NCBI GenBank assembly: GCA_024760905.1
Contig: CM045733.1
Location: 30,969,001 to 31,033,000, forward strand
Source: Plotosus lineatus
Taxonomy: Eukaryota; Chordata; Actinopteri; Siluriformes; Plotosidae
DNA length: 64,000 bases
Direction of reading: 5' to 3'
Shown: positions 43,663 to 55,238 of the stretch, in pieces
Position numbering within the stretch: the stretch's first letter is position 1
Layout of the letters: each line of letters opens with the position of its first letter
Translations under genes and position numbers: made by a program
Notes under the pieces: model-generated
Told to the model about the DNA's origin: nothing
Database searches by the model: none
Seen by the model: only the letters and a program-made list of their open reading frames with translations

Positions 43663-46600
43663 CTTCTTTTCCTTTCGGCTGTTCCCTTCAGGGGTCGCCA
43701 CAGCAAATGATCTGCCTCCATCTCTCCCTATCCTCTGCATCCTCTACTCTTACTCCAACGACCTTCATGTCCGCCTTCACCGGATCCAGAAATCTTCTCT
43801 TTGGTCTTCCTCTGGGCCTTTTGCCTGGTAGTTCCAACCTCAGCATCCTACGACCAATATACTCACTATCCCTCCTCTGTACATGTCCAAACCATCTCAA
43901 TCTAGCCTCTCTGACTTTGTCTCCAAAACATCTAACATGTGCTGTCCCTCTGATGTACTCATTTCTGATCCTATCCATCCTCGTTACTCCCAAAGAGAAC
44001 CTCAACATTTTCATCTCTGCTACCTCCAACTCTGACTCCTGTCTTTTCCACAGGGCCACTGTCTCTAAAACATACAACATTGCTGGCCTCATCACCGTCT
44101 TGTACACTTTTCCCTTCATTCTTGCCGATACTCTCCTATCACACATCACACCGGACACTTTTCTCCATCCATTCCAACCTGCCTGCACGCGCTTCTTCAC
44201 CTCTTTTCCACACTCTCCATTGCTCTGGATTGTTGAGCCTAAGTACTTAAAATCCTCCACCTTCTTTATCTCTGCCCCCTGTAACCTCAAAGTTCCTCTT
44301 GGTCCTTGTCGTTCACACACATGTATTCTGTCTTACTAAGACTAACCTTCAATCCCCTCCTTTTCAGGGCATACTTCCACCTCTCTAGATTTTCCTCCAC
44401 TTGGTCTCTGCTCTCACTACAGATCACGATGTCATCTGCAAACATCATAGTCCATGGAGATTCTTGTCTAACCTCGTCTGTTAGCCTGTCCATCACCATA
44501 GCAAACAAGAAGGGGCTGAGAGCTGACCCTTGATGCAGTCCCACCTCCACCTTGAACTCTTCTGTCACACCGACAGCACACCTCACCACTGTCTTACATC
44601 TCTCATACATGTCCTGCACCACTCTAACATACTTCTCTGTCACTCCAGACTTCCTCAGACAATACCACAGTTCTTCTCTCGGCACCCTGTCATATGCTTT
44701 CTCCACATCCACAAAGGCACAATGCAGCTCCTTCTGACCTTCTCTGTACTTCTCTATTAACATCCTCAAAGCAAACACTGCATCTGTGGTGCTCTTTCTT
44801 GGCATGAAACCAAACTGTTGTTCACAAATGCTGACCTCTGCCCTTAGTCTTGCTTCCACTATTCTTTCTCATAACTTCATTGTATGGCTCATCAACTTTA
44901 TCCCTCTGTAGTGGCCACAACTCTGTACATCTCCCTTGTTCTTAAAAATGGGCACAAGCACACTTCTCCTCCATTCCTCTGGCATCTGCTCACTTTCTAA
45001 GACCTTGTTGAATATTCTTGTCAGAAAATCTACTGCTACCTCCCCTAGACACTTCCATACCTCAACTGGTATGTCATCAGGGCCAACTGCCTTTCCACTC
45101 TTCATCCTCTTCAATGCCCTCCTCACTTCTCCCTTACTAATCTTTGCTACTTCCTGCTCCTCAACGGTCACCCCTTCTACTCTTTTTTCTCTCTCATTTT
45201 CCTCATTCATCAGCTCTTCAAATTACTTTTTCCATCTTCCCAGCACATTTCTGTCATCAGTCAATACATTGCCCTCTCTGTCCTTTATCACTCTAACTTG
45301 CTGCACGTCTTTCCCATCTCTATTTCTCTGCTGTGCTAACCTGTATAGATCATTTTCTCCCTCCTTACTGTTTAACCTATCATACAAGTCATCATACGCC
45401 CTCTGTTTGGCCTTTGACACTGCTACCTTCGCCTTACGCTGTGTCTCCCTGTACTCCTGTTTACTCTCTTCGGTCCTCTCAATGTCCCACTTCTTCTTGG
45501 CTAACCTCTTCTTTTGTACACACTCCTGCACTTCCTCATTCCACCACCAAGTTTCCTTATCTACTTTCCTTCCAGAGGACACACCAAGTACTCTCCTACC
45601 GGTCTCCCTGATCACATTGGCTGTGGTTGTCCAGTCCTCTGGAAGCACTTCCTGACTACCCAAAGCCTGTTTCAACTCCTCCTTGAAGACAACACGACAC
45701 TCTTCCTTTTTCAGTTTCCACCACTTTGTCTCTCACCAACTACTACTTTGCAGTCACTGACTTCCTTTAAATTACATCGCCTGCACAAGATGTAGTCTAC
45801 TTGTGTGCTCCTACCTCCGCTTTCATAAGTCACCCTATGCTTCTGTTTCTTCTTGAAGAAAGTATTCACCACAGCCATTTCCATCCTTTTTGCAAAATCG
45901 ATCAACAACTGTCCTTCTGTGTTCCTGTCCTGGATACCAAACCTACCCATCACTTCCTCGTCCCCTCTGTTGCCTGCACCAACATGTCCATTGAAGTCTG
46001 CTCAAATGACCACTCTTTCACCTCTGGGGGTACTCTGCATCACTTCATCTAAATCACTCCAGAATCTCTCCTTCTCTTCTAGCTTACATCCTGCCTATGG
46101 GGCATAAGCACTAACAACATTGACCATCATGCCTTCAATTTCTAACTTGATACTCATCACTCTGTCTGACACTCTTTTCACTTCTAGAACATTCCTGACA
46201 AACCCCTCCTTCAAGATGACTCCTACTCCATTTCTCTTCCCATCCACACCATTATAAAACAGTTTAAACCCTGCTCCTAAGCTTCTAGCCTTTCTACCTT
46301 TCCACCTTGTCTCCTGAACACACAGTATGTCCACCTTCCTCCTCTGCATCATGTCAGCCAGCTCCCTATCTTTTCCTTGCATAGTTCCAACATTCAAAGT
46401 CCCTACTCTCAGTCCTAGGCTCACGCATTTCCTCTTCTCTTTCTGCCTACGGACACGCCTCCCGCCTCTCCTTCTTCGACGTCTTCAACCAACAGTAGTC
46501 CAAGTTCCATCAGCACCCTGTTGGTTGACAGCACTGATGGCGGTCGTTGTTAACCTGGGCCTCGACCGATCCAGTATGAATTCTGTATTGATCATTTGCA

Positions 46601-46737
46601 TTTTTTAAATGTGGCAGAAGTTTTACGCCGGATGCCTTTCCTGTCGCAACCCTCTGCATTTATCCGGGCTTGGGACCGGCATAAGGGGGAGAGACACTGG
46701 TTAGTGCCCCCCCCCCCCCCCGCCTCATGGCTGCATT
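43663..46737 (-). mobile_element. RTE-like LINE copy R7, full length (subfamily B)
   Basis: Complete 5' end (complement of CCTCATGGCTGCATT at 46737), endonuclease (VGTLNVGTMQGKD, CVQETRWKGRKARS), RT (YRGIKLMSHTMKL, MMFADDIVICSES), C-terminal region ([18 protein letters not shown]) and subfamily B 3' end. About 3.07 kb. It lacks roughly 80 nt between endonuclease and linker relative to R8 and has several frameshifts. Confidence 0.94.
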
Positions 46738-46932
46738 TATGTTATGTTTAAAATAATTGATTTAGGGGTGTTTTATGAGATACTGTACAGTAATGGTATT
46801 TATGGATGTATAGTACAGTATGAACGTGATACGTCACACGTTATACGTCAATGTAATGAATTACATTTACTTTCAACTTACGTTCAGCCGTCCGGAACCA
46901 ATTAAAAACATAAGTCGGGGAGCGTCTGTATA
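46738..46932. repeat. MITE-like end, left flank of T2
   Basis: Ends CATAAGTCGGGGAGCGTCTG at T2. Its last 35 bp are an inverted copy of the sequence beyond the other end of T2. Internal duplications of TACGTCA are visible. Confidence 0.6.
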
Positions 46933-48483
46933 CTAGTCCTTCTCAAAAAATTAGCATATTGTGATAAAGTTCATTATTTTCTGTAATGTACTGATAAAAA
47001 TTAAACTTTCATATATTTTAGATTAATTGCACTCCAACTGAAATATTTCAGGTCTTTTATTGTTTTAATACTGATGATTTTGGCATGCAGTTCATGAAAA
47101 CCCAAAATTCCTATCTCAAAAAATTAGCATATCATGAAAAGGTTCTTTAAACGAGCTATTAACCTAATCATCTGAATCAACCAATTAACTCTAAACACCT
47201 GCAAAAGATTCCTGAGGCTTTTAAAAACTCCCAGCCTGGTTCATTACTCAAAACCGCAATCATGGGTAAGACTGCTGACCTGACTGCTGTCCAGAAGGCC
47301 ATCATTGACACCCTCAAGCAAGAGAGTAAGACACAGAAAGAAATCTCGGAGCAAATAGGCTGTTCCCAGAGTGCTGTATCAAGGCACCTTAGTGGGACGT
47401 CTGTGGGAAGGAAAAAGTGTGGCAGAAAATGCTGCACAACCAGAAGGTGTGACCAGACCCTGAGGAAGATTGTGGAGAAGGGCCGATTCCAGACCTTGGG
47501 GGACCTGTGGAAGCAGTGGACTGGGCTCCCCAGGTCAAGCCACTTTTGAACCAGAAACAGCAGCAGAAGCGCCTGACCTGGGCTCCAGAGAAGCAGCACT
47601 GGACTGTTGCTCAGTGGTCCAAAGTCCTTTTTTCTGATGAAAGAAAATTTTGCCTGTCATTCGGAAATCAAGGTGCCAGAGTCTGGAGGAAGACTGGGGA
47701 GAAGGAAATGCCACAATGCCTGAAGTCCAGTGTCAAGTACCCACAGTCAGTATGGGTGCCATGTCAGCTTCTGGTGTTGGTCCACTGTGTTTTATCAAAG
47801 GCAGGGTCAATGCAGATAGCTATCAGGAGATTTTGGAGCACTTCATGCTTCCATCTGCTGAAAAGCTTTATGGAGATGAAGATTTGATTTTTCAGCACGA
47901 CCTGGCACCTGCTCACAGTGCCAAAACCACTGGTAAATGGTTTACTGACCAGTAATGGTATTACTGTGCTCAATTGGCCTGCCAACTCTCCTGACCTGAA
48001 CCCCATAGAGAATCTGTGGGATATTGTGAAGAGAAAGTTGAGAGACATCAGACCCAACACTGTGAATGAGCTTAAGGCTGCTATCGAAGCATCCTGGGCC
48101 TCCGTAACACCTCAGCAGTGCCACAGGCTGACTGCCTCCATGCCACGCCACATTGAAGCAGTCATTTCTGCAAAAAGATTCCCAACCAAGTATTGAGTGC
48201 ATAACTGAACACAATTATTTGAAGGTTGACCTTTTTTGTATTAAAAACACTTTTTTATTGGTTGGATGAAATATGCTAATTTTTTGAGATAGGGGTTTTT
48301 GAGCTGTATGCCAAAATCATCAGTAAAATAATAATGAATAAATAATAATAAAACAATAAAAGACCTGAAATATTTCAGTTGGGGTGCAATGAATCTAAAA
48401 TAAATGAAAGTTTAATTTTTATCAGTACATTACAGAAAATAATGAGATGTATCACAATATGCTAATTTTTTTAGAAGGACTAG
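46933..48483 (+). mobile_element. Tc1-like transposon T2
   Basis: Long inverted ends starting CTAGTCCTTCTCAAAAAATT. Transposase starts at 47262 (MGKTADLTAVQKAIIDTLKQ, HTH with GCSQSAVSRHL). A deletion near 47535 shifts the frame. The catalytic region keeps the D, D and E positions: LFSDERKFCL, QHDLAPAHSAK and DLNPIENLWDI. Linker and HTH region are shorter than I recall for the family. A second frameshift lies near 47748. Non-functional as read. Confidence 0.93.
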
Positions 48484-48527
48484 TATACAGACGCTCCCTG
48501 ACTTACGTTTTTAATTGGTATATATAT
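48484..48527. repeat. MITE-like end, right flank of T2
   Basis: CAGACGCTCCCTGACTTACG, then TTTTTAATTGG, mirror image of the left flank. Cut off by LINE R9. Confidence 0.65.
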
Positions 48528-49022
48528 CTTCTTTTCCTTTCGGGTTTTCCCTTCAGGGGTCGCCACAGCAAACCATCCGCCTCCATCTCACCCTCATCGT
48601 CTGTATCTTCTACTCTTACTCCAACTACCTTCATGTCCTCCTTCACCACATCGATAAATCTTCTCTTTGGTCTTCCTCTCGGCCTTCTGCCTGGTAGTTC
48701 CAACCTCAGCATCCTATTACCAATATACTCACTATCCCTCCTCTGTATATGTCCAAACCATCTCAATCTAGCCTCTCTGACTTTGTCTCCAAAACATCTG
48801 ACATGGGCTGTCCCTCTGATGTACTCATTCCTGATCCTATCCATCCTCATTACTCCCAAAGAGAACCTCAACATTTTCATCTCTGCTACCTCCAGCTCAG
48901 CCTCCTGTCTTTTCCCCAGGGCCACCGTTTCTAAACCATACAACATCGCTGGCCTCAACACCGTCTTGTACACTTTTTTCATTCTTGCCAATACCTTCCT
49001 ATCACACATCACACCAGACACA
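48528..49022 (-). mobile_element. RTE-like LINE copy R9, 5'-truncated
   Basis: Minus-strand C-terminal region ([38 protein letters not shown]) and 3' end with AAAAGAAGATATATATA tail. About 0.5 kb. Confidence 0.92.
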
Positions 49023-49570
49023 TTCGAGATAATCCGCCAGTGCTGTACCCTGAAGTAACACCCCATGTATCACGTCAAATGCTCGAATGAGCAGTCGGAA
49101 GTAAAATGCTATGTATATATTACATGGTGTTAAAATATGCTTCTTAATCACATTCTATAGACAGTCTTACTCATTAATTCAGTATTAATGTAGTAAAATG
49201 TAGTAATGATTAAGAAAAAATTGTTTTACTGTGATATTTATTGATAAAATTTTAACATTATACAGCATATATATAAAACACCTTTTAATGCATTCGCTTT
49301 GAAAAACATACAGCACTGTAATTTTCAAAAATGCCCACTAGAGGAACGTATTGCATTAGACATGAGATGACTAAGTTCAGGTATTAACTGCATTAAGTCC
49401 GAGCAGCTCAACCACGCCCCTCAGCCTAAGGGAGTACAAAACAGAATTTTAGAGTGAGAACGTTAAAGAGCGTTACAAACCAAATAAGCGGTGATGTGAT
49501 GTGAATTAATCCCCTGGCGCAGAGGTGAGCATGCTTTTGTTTATTGGGAGTAAATGAGAATAGCGAATTC
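49023..49570. other. AT-rich intergenic, nothing coding
   Basis: Contains AACCACGCCCCTCAGCC near 49410, resembled by CAGCCACGCCCCTCAGCC at 52747, just beyond LINE R8. No known element. Confidence 0.45.
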
Positions 49571-49586
49571 AGGTGTGTGCTCCTCA
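49571..49586. repeat. LINE R8 target-site duplication, left copy
   Basis: AGGTGTGTGCTCCTCA. The right copy at 52725-52740 differs at one base. Confidence 0.93.
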
Positions 49587-52500
49587 AATGCAGCCGTGAG
49601 GGGGGGGCACAAACCAGTGTCTCTCCCTCACGCCGGTCCTAAGCCCGGATCAATGCAGAGGGTTGCGTCAGGAAGGGCATCCGGCGTAAAATAAATGCCA
49701 AATAAACTATGCGAATCACAAGAAAGAATCACATACTGGATCGGTCGAGGCCCGGGTTAACAACGACCGCAATCAGTGCCGTCAACCAACAGGGTGCTGA
49801 TGGAAATTGGACTACTGTTGGTCGAAGACGTCGAAGAAGGAGAGGTGGGAGGTGTGTCCGTTGCCAGAGAGAGAAGAGGAAAGGCATGAGCCTAGACCTG
49901 AAAGTAGGGACTTTGAATGTTGGAACTATGACAGGAAAAGGTAGAGGGCTGGCTGACATGATGCAGAGGAGGAAGGTGGACATACTGTGTGTTCAGGAGA
50001 CCAGGTGGAAAGGTCGCAAGGCTAGAAACATAGGAGCAGGGTTTAAGCTGTTTTATCACGGTGTGGATGGGAAGAGAAATGGAGTAGGAGTCATCTTGAA
50101 GGAGGAGTTTGCCAGGAATGTTCTAGAAGTGAAAAGAGTGTCAGACAGAGTGATGAGTCTCAAGTTAGAAATTAAAGGTGTGATGGTCAATGTTGTTAGT
50201 GCTTATGCCCCACAGACAGGATGTGAGCGAGAAGAGAAGGAGAGATTCTGGAGGGAGTTAGATGAAGTGATGCAGAGTACCCCCAGAGGTGAAAGAGTGG
50301 TCATTGGGGCAGACTTCAATGGACATGTTGGTGCAGGAAACAGAGGGGACGAGGAAGTGATGGGTAGGTTTGGTATCCAGGACAGGAACGCAGATGTTGG
50401 TAGATTTTGCAAAAAGGATGGAAATGGCTGTGGTGAATACTTTCTTCCAGAAGAGAGAGGAGCATAGGGTGACTTATAAAAGTGGAGGTAGGATCACACA
50501 GGTAGACTACATCTTGTGCAGGCGATGTAATTTAAAGGAAGTCAGTGACTGCAAAGTAGTAGTTGGTGAGAGTGTTGCCAAACAGCATAGGATGGTGGTG
50601 TGCAGGATGATGCTGATGGTGAGGAAGGTGAAGAAGGCAAAGGCAGAGCAGAAGACAAAGTGGTGGAAGTTGACAAAGGAAGAGTGTCGTGTTGTCTTCA
50701 AGGAGGGGTTGAAACACGCTTTGGATGGTCAGGAAGTGCTTCCAGATGACTGGACAACCGCAGCTAATGAGATCAGGGAGACAGGTAGGAGAATACTTGG
50801 TGTGTCATCTGGAAGGAAAGTAGATAAGGAGACTTGGTGGTGGAATGAGGAAGTGCAGGAGTGTGTACAAAGGACGAGATTAGCTAAGAAGAAGTGGGAC
50901 ATTGAGACAACCGAAGAGAGTAAACAGGAGTACAGGGAGACACAGCGTAAGGAAAAGGTAGCAGTGTCAAAGGCCAAACAGAGCGCGTTTGATGACTTGT
51001 ATGCTCGGTTGGAAAGAAAGGAGGGAGAAAATGATTTATACAGGTTGGCACAGCAGAGAAATAGAGATGGGAAGGACGTGCAGCAAGTTAGATTGATAAA
51101 GGACAGAGAGGGAAATGTATTGACTGATGACAGAAGTGTGCTGGGAAGATGGAAAGAGTACTTTGAAGAGCTGATGAATGAGGAAAATGAGAGAGAAAAA
51201 GAGTAGAAGAGGTGACTGTTGAGGACCAGGAAGTAGCAAAGATTAGTAAGGGTGAAGTGAGGAGGGCATTGAAGAGGATGAAGAATGGAAAGGCAGTTGG
51301 TCCTGATGACATACCGGTGGAGGTATGGAAGTGTCTAGGAGAGGTAGCAGTAGATTTTCTGACAAGAACATTTAACAAGGTCTTAGAGAGTGAGAGGATG
51401 CCAGAGGAATGGAGAAGTGTGCTGGTGCCCATATTTAAGAACAAGGGAGACGTGCATAGTTGTGGCAACTACAGAGGGATAAAGTTGATGAGCCATACGA
51501 TGAAGTTATGGGAAAGAATAGTGGAAGCTAGACTAAGGGCAGAAGTCAGCATTTGTGAACAACAGTTTGGTTTCATGCCAAGAAAGAGCACCACAGATGC
51601 AGTGTTTGCCTTGAGGATGTTAATGGAGAAGTACAGAGAAGGTCAGAGGGAGCTGCATTGTGCCTTTGTGGATCTGGAGAAAGAATATGACAGGGTGCCG
51701 AGAGAAGAACTGTGGTATTGCATGAGGAAGTCTGGAGTTGCAGAGAAGTATGTTAGAGTGGTGCAGGACATGTATGAGAGATGTAAGACCGTGGTGAGGT
51801 GTGCTGTCGGTGTGACACAAGAGTTCAAGGTGGAGGTGGGACTGCATCAAGGGTCAGCTCTCAGCCCCTTCTTGTTTGCTATGGTGATGGACAGGCTGAC
51901 AGATGAGGTTAGACAAGATTTCCCATGGACTATGATGTTTGCAGATGACATTGTGATCTGTAGTGAGAGCAGAGAACAAGTGCAGGAAAATCTAGAGAGG
52001 TGGAGGTATGCCCTGGAAAGGAGGGGAATGAAGATTAGCCTCAGTAAGACAGAATACATATGCATGAATGACAAGGACCAAAGAGGAACGGTGAGATTAC
52101 AGGGAGCAGAGATAAGAAAGGTGGAGGATTTTAAGTACTTAGGCTCAACAATCCAGAGCAATGGAGAGTGTGGAAAAGAGGTCAAGAAGCGTGTGCAGGC
52201 AGGTTGGAATGGTTGGAGAAAAGTGTCCGGTGTGATGTGTGATCGGAGGGTATCGGCAAGAATGAAAGGAAAAGTGTTCAAGACGGTGTTGAGGCCAACG
52301 ATGTTGTATGGGTTAGAAACAGTGGCCATGGGGAAAAGACAGGAGGCAGAGTTGGAGGTAGCAGAGATGAAAATGTTGAGGTTCTCTTTGGGAGTAACGA
52401 GGATGGATAGGATTAGGAATGAGTACATCAGAGGGACAGCACATGTTAGATGTTTTGGAGACAAAGTCAGAGAGGCTAGATTGAGATGGTTTGGACATGT

Positions 52501-52724
52501 ACAGAGGAGGGATAGTGAGTATATTGGTAATAGGATGCTGAGGCTGGAACTACTAGGCAAAAGGCCTAGAGGAAGACCAAAGAGACGATTGTGAAGGAGG
52601 ACATGAAGGTCGTTGGTGTAAGAGAAGAAGATGCAAAGGATAGGGTGAGATGGAGGCAGATGATTCGCTGTGTGATTCGCTGTGTGATTCCCCTGAAGGG
52701 AAAAGCCGAAAGGAAAAGAAGAAG
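49587..52724 (+). mobile_element. RTE-like LINE copy R8, near-complete (3.14 kb)
   Basis: The best copy in the window. 5' UTR from AATGCAGCCGTGAGG; endonuclease (LNVGTMTGKGRGLADMMQ, CVQETRWKG, GADFNGHVGAGN); linker; RT (CAFVDLEKEYDRVPREELWY, HQGSALSPFLFAMVMDRL, MMFADDIVICSES intact); C-terminal region (LRWFGHVQRRDSEYIGNRML). Frame is broken by an 8-nt deletion near 50393, a 1-nt deletion in an A-run near 51197, and a 10-nt deletion near 52590. The 3' end carries a 12-bp tandem duplication (GATTCGCTGTGT) before CCCCTGAAGGG. Flanked by 16-bp target duplications. Confidence 0.96.
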
Positions 52725-52740
52725 AGGTGTGTGCTACTCA
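52725..52740. repeat. LINE R8 target-site duplication, right copy
   Basis: AGGTGTGTGCTACTCA. Confidence 0.93.
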
Positions 52741-53084
52741 GCATCTCAGCCACGCCCCTCAGCCGAAGCAGATAGTAAACAGTTACAGGCACAGCGCCAA
52801 AATCAAAGTCTGCCAAAACCCAGACCATAACAAAAAGGACATAAAATAACAAGAAATGTAATAAATTGGATAAACAAAACAAAATGAGAAACATGATTCA
52901 CCACAGTAAATAAAATATAGCACACAAGCATTTTAAACATTACCTTAGGTCATGTACTGGAAGAATAATTGAAAAAGATTTTAATTGTGGAGTGTCTTAC
53001 AACAATTCAGACGATCGTCAGGCACTTCAGAGGAGACTGTCGTTTCTTCCGGAGAAAGTCTTATTTCTTCACAAGAGACATCCA
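52741..53084. other. intergenic, nothing recognised
   Basis: No coding or repeat match apart from the CACGCCCCTCAGCC motif also present left of R8. Confidence 0.45.
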
Positions 53085-53204
53085 ACGTCATTACCTTTTC
53101 TGCTGCTGAGCAGGCGTTTGAGTGACATCATAGAACTTAACTGGTAATGAAAACACACTAAAAAAGGCTCATTGATAACTTGTGCATGAATGAGAAAAAA
53201 GGGG
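53085..53204. repeat. unclassified dispersed repeat, copy 2
   Basis: Matches 4329-4478: CGTCATTACCTTTT, GAACTTAACTGGTAATGAAA, ACACACTAAAAAAGG, AAAAAAGGGGCGTT. Abruptly joined to LINE R10. Confidence 0.65.
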
Positions 53205-55238
53205 CGTTCTTTATCTCTGCTCCCTGTAACCTCACCGTTCCTCTTGGGTCCTTATCGTTCACACAAATGTATTCTGTTTTACTGAGGCTAACCTTCATTC
53301 CTCTCCTTTCCAGGGCATACCTCCCCCTCTCTAGATTTTCCTACACTTGTTCTCTGCTCTCACGGCAGATCACAATGTCATCAGCAAACATCATAGTCCA
53401 TGGAGATTTTTGCTAACCTTATCTGTCAGCCTGTCCATCACCATAGCAAACAAGAAAGGGCTCAGAGCTGACCCTTGATGCAGTCCCACCTCCACCTTGA
53501 ACTCTTCTGTCACATCGACAGCACACCTCACCACTATCTTACATCTCTCATACAGGTCCTGCACCACTCTAACATACTTCTCTGCCACTCCAGACTTCCT
53601 TATGCAATACCACAGTTCCTCTCTTGGCAACCTGTCATATGCTTTCTCCAGATCCACAAAAGGCACAATGCAGCTCCCTCTGACCTTCTCTGTACTTCTC
53701 TATTAACATCCTCAAAGCAAACACTGCATCTGTGGTGCTCCTTCTTGGCATGAAACCAAACTGTTGTTCACAAATGCTGACATCTGCCCTTAGTCTAGCT
53801 TCCACTATTCTTTCCCATAACTTCATCGGATGGCTCATCAACTTTATCCCTCTGTAGTTGCCACAACTCTGCACGTCTCCCTTGTTCTTAAAAATGGGCA
53901 CCAGCACACTCCTCCATTCCTCCGGCATCCTCTCACTCTCTAAAACCTTGTTGAATGTTTTTGTCAGAAAACCTACTGCTATCTCTCCTAGACACTCCCA
54001 TACCTCCATCGGTATGTCATCAGGACCAACTGCCTTTCCATTCTTCATCCTCTTCAATCCCATCCTCACTTCACCCTTCCTAATCTTTGCTACATCCTGC
54101 TCCTCAATGGTCACCTCTTCTACTCTTTTTTTTTCTCTCTCATTTTCCTCATTCATCAGCTCATCCAAGTACTCTTTCCATCTTCCCAGCACACTTTTGT
54201 CATCAGTCAATACATTTCCCTCTCTGTCCTTATTCACTGTAACTTGTTACACGTCCTTCCCGTCTCTAGCTCTCTGCTGTGCCATCCTGTACAAATCATT
54301 TTCTCCCTCTGTACTATCCAACCGAGCATACGAGTCATCATATGCCCTCTGTTTGGCCTTTGATACCGCTACCTTCGCCTTACGCTGTGTCTCCCTGTAC
54401 TCCTGTTTTCTCTCTTCGGTCCTCTTAATGTTCCACTTCTTCGCTAACCTCTTCCTTAGTACACACTCCTGCACTTCCTCATTCCACCACTAAGTCTCCT
54501 TATCTACTGTCCTTCCAGAGGACACACCAAGTACTCTCCTACCTGTCTCCTGATCATATTAACTGTAGTTGTCCAGTCATCTGGAAGCACTTCCTGACCA
54601 CCCAAAACCTGTTTCAACTCATCCTTGAAGACAACACAACACTTCTTTTTTCAGCTTCCACCACTTTGTCTTCTGCTCTGCCTTTGCCTTCTTCACCTTT
54701 CTTACCATCAACATCATCCTGTACACCACCATCCTATGCTGTTTGGCAACACTCTCACGCACTACTACTTTTCAGTCACTGACTTCCTTCAAATGACATC
54801 GCCTGCAAAAGATGTAGTCTACCTGTGTGCTCCTACCTCCGCTTTTATAAGTCACCCTATGCTCCTGTCTCTTCTGGAAGAAAGTATTCACCACAGCCAA
54901 CTCCATCCTTTTTGCAAAATCAATCAACATTTCTCCGTCTGTGTTCCTGTCCTGGATACCAAACCTGCCCATCACTTCCTCATCCCCTCTGTTGCCTGTA
55001 CCAACATGTCCATTGAAGTTTGCACCAATAGACCACTCTTTCACCTCTGGGGGTGCTATGCATCACTTCATCTAACTCCCTCCAGAATCTCGCCTTCTCT
55101 TCTAGCTCACATCCTTCCTGTGGGGCATAAGCACTAACAACATTGAACATCACACCTTCAATTTCTAACTAGAGACTCATCACTCTTTCTGACACTCTTT
55201 TCACTTCTAGGACATTCCTGACAAACCCCTCCATCAAG
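53205..55238 (-). mobile_element. RTE-like LINE copy R10, lacking its 3' end
   Basis: Minus-strand copy from the endonuclease middle (RNVLEVK region at 55238) through VIGANFNGHVGTGN-like sequence, linker and RT (YRGIKLMSHPMKLWER), ending at VRLQGAEI near 53205. The C-terminal region and 3' terminus are missing, so it was truncated after insertion or fused by rearrangement. Many frameshifts, including loss of the region around the DLEKAYDR motif frame. Confidence 0.92.
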
